From: an archaeon RBG_16_50_20
GTDB lineage: Archaea; Thermoproteota; Bathyarchaeia; 40CM-2-53-6
Assembly (NCBI GenBank): GCA_001768965.1
Contig: MEMY01000046.1
Coordinates: 1 to 16,926, forward strand
Length of the DNA stretch: 16,926 nucleotides
Direction: 5' to 3'
The notes under the pieces were generated by a model. The model was not told the origin of the DNA. It ran no database searches and worked only from the letters and a program-made list of their open reading frames with translations. The stretch's first letter is position 1. Every line of letters starts with the position of its first letter. Shown here one piece after another: positions 14,211-16,926 of this stretch. The position numbers were made by a program, and so were the translations under genes.

Positions 14211-14783
14211 CTAGCTGTAGCTGACGCTCACGTCGTCGATGTATGCGTACACGGCGTATGTGATGACTCTATGTCTGCATGGTAGGGGAGCTGGCGGACA
14301 GTACAGATCTATGATCTCATGGGCCACATCAGGTCTGCCAAACATCCTGACAGTAAGCGTCGAACCTGCATACTTAGGGTCAATGCTGTAAGTGACCTGA
14401 TGCCACCTGTAATCGATCTCCCCGTTCCATTGTGTGATTATTCCCCCATTCTGATCAAGCAAGGTTACGATCAGCTGCTCTGTGTCCAAATCCCCAGGCA
14501 CCCCGAGATACCAGAAGGACAGAGTCGGTGCCAATCCGGCGGGTACGTTGAAGGATTGTGATACTTGTCCAGTGTCGCCTCTCGAACCTAATCTGAGAGA
14601 AAAGATTCCTGTGTGTCCAAAGCGTGCTGCCATTACATTTCCGACGACTGTCCAACCGAAAGCGTTCCCATTCTCGAACCCACCGTTTATGATAAGTTCG
14701 TTCGATGCCTTGGCTGTGATTGCTCCAGTTGAAATCACAACGAAAAGCATGAGCAGTACGTGAATTGATTCGCGGACTTTCAT
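14211..14783 (-). CDS. Secreted jelly-roll (carbohydrate-binding-like) protein
   Basis: From ATG 14783 the protein has 190 residues. It begins with a signal peptide (MKVRESIHVLLMLFVVISTG, cleaved near AKAS). One beta-sandwich domain follows, opening with ELIINGGFENGNAFGWTVVGN and closing with YIDDVSVSYS, as in carbohydrate-binding-module-4/9-like and related domains. A pair of cysteines in YCPPAPLPC may form a disulfide loop. No membrane anchor is present, so it is probably released. Longer starts are possible at TTG 14843 and ATG 14807. The TATA-like box near 14818 predicts transcription from about 14792, which favours 14783. The same NGGFE...GW opening appears in the surface protein at 1940-2983. 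The ligand is unknown. Confidence 0.7.
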   Translation of the reverse strand: MKVRESIHVLLMLFVVISTGAITAKASNELIINGGFENGNAFGWTVVGNVMAARFGHTGIFSLRLGSRGDTGQVSQSFNVPAGLAPTLSFWYLGVPGDLDTEQLIVTLLDQNGGIITQWNGEIDYRWHQVTYSIDPKYAGSTLTVRMFGRPDVAHEIIDLYCPPAPLPCRHRVITYAVYAYIDDVSVSYS

Positions 14784-14813
14784 CACCGGTCCAGTAACGA
14801 AGCGCATTTCGTT

Positions 14814-14822
14814 GTTAAAAAC
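14814..14822 (-). promoter_or_regulatory. TATA-like box for the secreted protein at 14211-14783
   Basis: GTTTTTAAC on the minus strand is centred 35 bp before the ATG at 14783. The longer candidate reading-frame starts would lie on or upstream of it, so it helps fix the start. Confidence 0.45.
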
Positions 14823-14912
14823 TGTGGTTGAAGCCGGCACCAAAGTGGAACTATTCCACCATCAATTTCCATCTGTTCAGGACCCTCGATGGATCTGGAC
14901 AGCTTTCCATGG

Positions 14913-14920
14913 TTTTAATA
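14913..14920 (+). promoter_or_regulatory. TATA-like box for the AIM24-family gene
   Basis: TTTTAATA centred near 14917 is 37 bp before the TTG at 14954, implying a leader of about ten bases. Confidence 0.5.
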
Positions 14921-14953
14921 CGTTCAAAAGGAATTATGGCGACGTGAATTCGA

Positions 14954-15763
14954 TTGCCGTTCTGCGGAAGTTGCAGTAAGGAAGTCACCGCTGGGGCAAC
15001 GTTCTGTTCGTATTGTGGAGCTCAAATGGGATCCTCGCAGGTTTCAGCTCCAGCACAGAAATTCAACTACGAAATCAAATATAGGCCATCATACTCGCTT
15101 CTCGAAATCACATTAGAATTGAACCAGCTTGTTCGTGCTGAAGCTGGGGCAATGACTTACATGTCCTCCAACATTCAGGTGAACACCCACATGCGAGAGA
15201 AGGGCTTGCTGGGTACCTTGGGATTGAAATTGCTTGGCGGACAGTCATTCTTCGTCAACGACTATGTCGCGACAGGCGGGCCCGGAAAGCTCGGTCTGGT
15301 CTCAGCGCCAATTGGGGATATTCAAAGACTTGAGGTCGGTCCAGGGAAGGGTTACATAGTTCAGAAATCGGCGTACATCGCGTCGGCGCCTACGGTACAA
15401 CTGGACGTTCAGTGGCAAGGCTTTACGAAAGGTCTGTTCGGGCAAGGACTGTTTATGGTGAAGACAAGCGGCCAAGGAGATTTGTTCATCAACACTTTCG
15501 GAGCGATCGATTCACATCCACTGGGAGCTGGCGAAACATTCGTTGTCGACAACTTCCATCTAGTCGCTTTCAGCGACACCTGCCAGTATACAGTAACCAA
15601 GTTCGGCGGTCTCAAGTCAACACTTCTCGGAGGCGAAGGGTTGGTCACAAACATAACAGGACCAGGAGAAGTCTATCTGCAAACCAAGAACCTGAGCGAA
15701 TTCGCCGATTGGCTTTGGACGGTGCTGGAACCGAAGGTCCGAGCCACAGTGGGCGCACGCTGA
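14954..15763 (+). CDS. AIM24/TIGR00266-family protein with N-terminal zinc ribbon
   Basis: The 269-residue protein starts with a zinc ribbon (C4-x2-C7-x10-C18-x2-C21). A short linker leads to an AIM24-type beta-rich domain from about residue 38. Recognisable stretches are RAEAGAMTYMS, GLLGTLGLKLLGGQSFFVNDYVA, GLFGQGLFMVKTSGQGDLFINTFGAI and LGGEGLVTNITGPGEVYLQT. The family occurs widely in bacteria, archaea and mitochondria; the yeast member affects mitochondrial membrane organisation, but no prokaryotic role is established. Fusion of the ribbon to the domain suggests a regulatory or scaffold role, an inference only. The TTG at 14954 is just before the first cysteine pair and fits the promoter spacing. 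The gene is divergent from the secreted jelly-roll gene. Confidence 0.88.
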   Translation: MPFCGSCSKEVTAGATFCSYCGAQMGSSQVSAPAQKFNYEIKYRPSYSLLEITLELNQLVRAEAGAMTYMSSNIQVNTHMREKGLLGTLGLKLLGGQSFFVNDYVATGGPGKLGLVSAPIGDIQRLEVGPGKGYIVQKSAYIASAPTVQLDVQWQGFTKGLFGQGLFMVKTSGQGDLFINTFGAIDSHPLGAGETFVVDNFHLVAFSDTCQYTVTKFGGLKSTLLGGEGLVTNITGPGEVYLQTKNLSEFADWLWTVLEPKVRATVGAR

Positions 15764-15882
15764 ACAAATCGGTCAAGTGCCACATCTAATCGTTTGCATC
15801 AGACTTTCTCCACGATTTTGTTGTCTCGTAGATTCTTCTCAGTTCGTCGCGAATTGTCAGGTTCACTTGTGACACGCAAATC

Positions 15883-15890
15883 TTCTTAAT
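15883..15890 (+). promoter_or_regulatory. TATA-like box for the zinc ferredoxin
   Basis: TTCTTAAT is centred about 31 bp before the GTG at 15919, predicting a transcript with almost no leader. The rest of the 155-bp gap shows T-rich stretches but no gene. Confidence 0.45.
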
Positions 15891-15918
15891 TCATCCTACC
15901 TTCAGGCGGCCTGACTAG

Positions 15919-16317
15919 GTGCAATCGTTGACTGAAAGGCGAATAATCGACGACGCAAGCTTCCCGAACGAATGGCCCAAGAAAGAAGACCACGAAGGAC
16001 ACGAAGTGCGATGGAAGGAAGGCGTCAGCAAAGAATATGGAGTGCACGGCGTTGCAGTGGCAGTTGATTTCGACATCTGCATTGCTGACGGCATCTGCAT
16101 CTCCGTCTGCCCTGTGAATGTTTTCGACAAGATGGACATAGCGGCTGAACAGGAGAAGATTGACAAGCAAATTCCGAACGACAGTGGCAAGACACTTCTC
16201 GACCGCTGGAAAGCGGACCCAACTCGTGAGCGAGACTGTATCTTCTGCAGGGCCTGCGAGATTCAGTGCCCCGTTCAAGCGATTAAGATCACCGAAGGCG
16301 TAGGACCCTTCGCGTGA
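15919..16317 (+). CDS. Zinc-containing 7Fe-type ferredoxin
   Basis: The 132-residue electron carrier matches the Sulfolobus/Thermoplasma zinc ferredoxins. The N-terminal extension holds H25 and H28 (DHEGHE) and H43 (YGVHG); with D100 (KADP) these match the four known zinc ligands. VDFDICIADGICISVCPVNVF supplies cluster I (C54, C60, C64), with D57 where a fourth cysteine would be, implying [3Fe-4S]. DCIFCRACEIQCPV (C107, C110, C113, C117) supplies cluster II, [4Fe-4S]. By homology C64 ligates cluster II and C117 cluster I. The linker between clusters is roughly 14 residues longer than I recall for Sulfolobus. In such archaea these ferredoxins accept electrons from 2-oxoacid oxidoreductases; none is in the window. 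GTG 15919 or TTG 15928 may start it. Confidence 0.92.
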   Translation: MQSLTERRIIDDASFPNEWPKKEDHEGHEVRWKEGVSKEYGVHGVAVAVDFDICIADGICISVCPVNVFDKMDIAAEQEKIDKQIPNDSGKTLLDRWKADPTRERDCIFCRACEIQCPVQAIKITEGVGPFA

Positions 16318-16508
16318 TCACATCCCGCTCCTAACGGACTCGCCTCAGTTTCTCAACTAATGCTCCTTTCGACGAGTACAATTTAGAGCGGATCTATGCT
16401 CTGGAGTGCAAGCTGACCGCAGTACCTATGCTGTCTCAATAATTCCTGATGTAGAGAAACAATATTGCGTTCAACCCTGCAATGTCCTCCCCCGTTCCCA
16501 ACAAAACG

Positions 16509-16516
16509 ATATATTT
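16509..16516 (+). promoter_or_regulatory. TATA-like box for the glycine-zipper gene
   Basis: ATATATTT is centred about 35 bp before the TTG at 16548, supporting this short gene. The rest of the 230-bp gap after the ferredoxin shows nothing I recognise. Confidence 0.5.
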
Positions 16517-16547
16517 CTGCTCGGTAAGGTCTTTCCTGTGAAATGAA

Positions 16548-16811
16548 TTGCCGATCTTTCTTCTAGCAGCCGGTGCTCTATTGGGAGCTGCAGCTGGTGG
16601 AACGTTAGGTTATGTAGCAGCTGGCGCGACGGGTGCGGCGGTTGGTGTCGGCGTTGGCGCTCTCGCGGGTTTTGGATTTGGCGCAGCCGCATACGCATGG
16701 AGGAGACCTGTCTACTTGATGCCTGTTCCATATCCGTATTCTTACAACGGCTACTACTACCCCGCCCCTGTCTTCTATGCTGGGCCTCAGCTTTACTACA
16801 CTACAGCCTAG
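16548..16811 (+). CDS. Small glycine-zipper membrane protein with Pro/Tyr-rich tail
   Basis: The 87-residue protein has a long Gly/Ala-rich hydrophobic region (residues about 3-50, such as GALLGAAAGGTLGYVAAGAT and GVGVGALAGFGFGAAAYAW). Its GxxxG spacing is that of glycine-zipper segments, probably two membrane helices. The tail, from RRPVYLMPVPYPYSYN to YYTTA, is very rich in tyrosine and proline and could be exposed. I do not recognise a specific family, and similar compositions occur in surface and stress-related membrane proteins. The TTG start fits the TATA-like box. T-rich sequence (16822-16829) follows about ten bases after the stop and may end the transcript. Confidence 0.6.
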   Translation: MPIFLLAAGALLGAAAGGTLGYVAAGATGAAVGVGVGALAGFGFGAAAYAWRRPVYLMPVPYPYSYNGYYYPAPVFYAGPQLYYTTA

Positions 16812-16926
16812 GCTAAGCTAGTTCTTTTTCCAGCGTTTCCGTTCATGAACTGGCAAGACTCTAGCGGAGCAGACGTCAAAACTGATGTAGACGCCCGACC
16901 AGAGACATGCAATTCGTTCAAGGTGA

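Noticed and set aside
16818..16926. Frames open to the right window edge: minus strand from the edge to a stop at 16818, and plus strand from ATG 16845.
   Set aside because: Both are under 40 codons within the window, they conflict with each other, and neither has a recognisable motif.
1..16926. Search for tRNA, rRNA, CRISPR arrays, insertion sequences and attachment sites.
   Set aside because: I saw no cloverleaf, regularly spaced long repeats, transposase or flanking duplications.

Overview
The window looks archaeal and carries mostly complete genes on both strands. The strongest marker is a ferredoxin of the zinc-containing 7Fe type known from Sulfolobus and Thermoplasma (15919-16317), with its three zinc histidines, its zinc aspartate and both cluster motifs visible. 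Supporting signs are archaeal TATA-like boxes centred about 30-40 bp before most starts (so short or absent 5' leaders), T-rich terminators, frequent TTG/GTG starts and zinc-ribbon proteins. I cannot assign a phylum. DNA gyrase is present; archaeal gyrases are generally thought to derive from bacteria, so it does not argue against Archaea.

Layout. 1-168: 3' end of a PIN-domain gene. 265-1736 (minus): a winged-helix protein and a nucleotidyltransferase overlapping by ATGA, resembling a toxin-antitoxin pair. 1940-2983 (plus): a surface protein with a jelly-roll-like N-terminal half, Ser/Thr stalk and C-terminal anchor. 3271-7639 (plus): gyrB-gyrA, followed by a T-rich terminator. 7875-8471 (plus): a winged-helix regulator. 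8651-10051 (minus): an SnoaL-like protein and a BtuF-like protein without signal peptide. 10133-12275 (plus): a small CWC cysteine-rich protein, a PflX-like radical SAM protein and an unassigned protein. 12422-14783 (minus): a secreted family 5 glycoside hydrolase, a DoxX-like membrane protein and a secreted jelly-roll-like protein. 14954-16811 (plus): zinc-ribbon AIM24 protein, zinc ferredoxin and a glycine-zipper membrane protein.

How the genes may work together. GyrB and GyrA form one enzyme and appear translationally coupled. The winged-helix/nucleotidyltransferase pair is the best candidate for an uncharacterised two-component system. The CWC, radical SAM and unassigned genes form a same-strand cluster of unknown purpose. 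The glycoside hydrolase and the two secreted jelly-roll-like proteins suggest contact with external carbohydrate, but this is inferred from families only. The intergenic gaps, none longer than about 290 bp, hold several inverted repeats close to promoters; these are the main structure not explained by genes.
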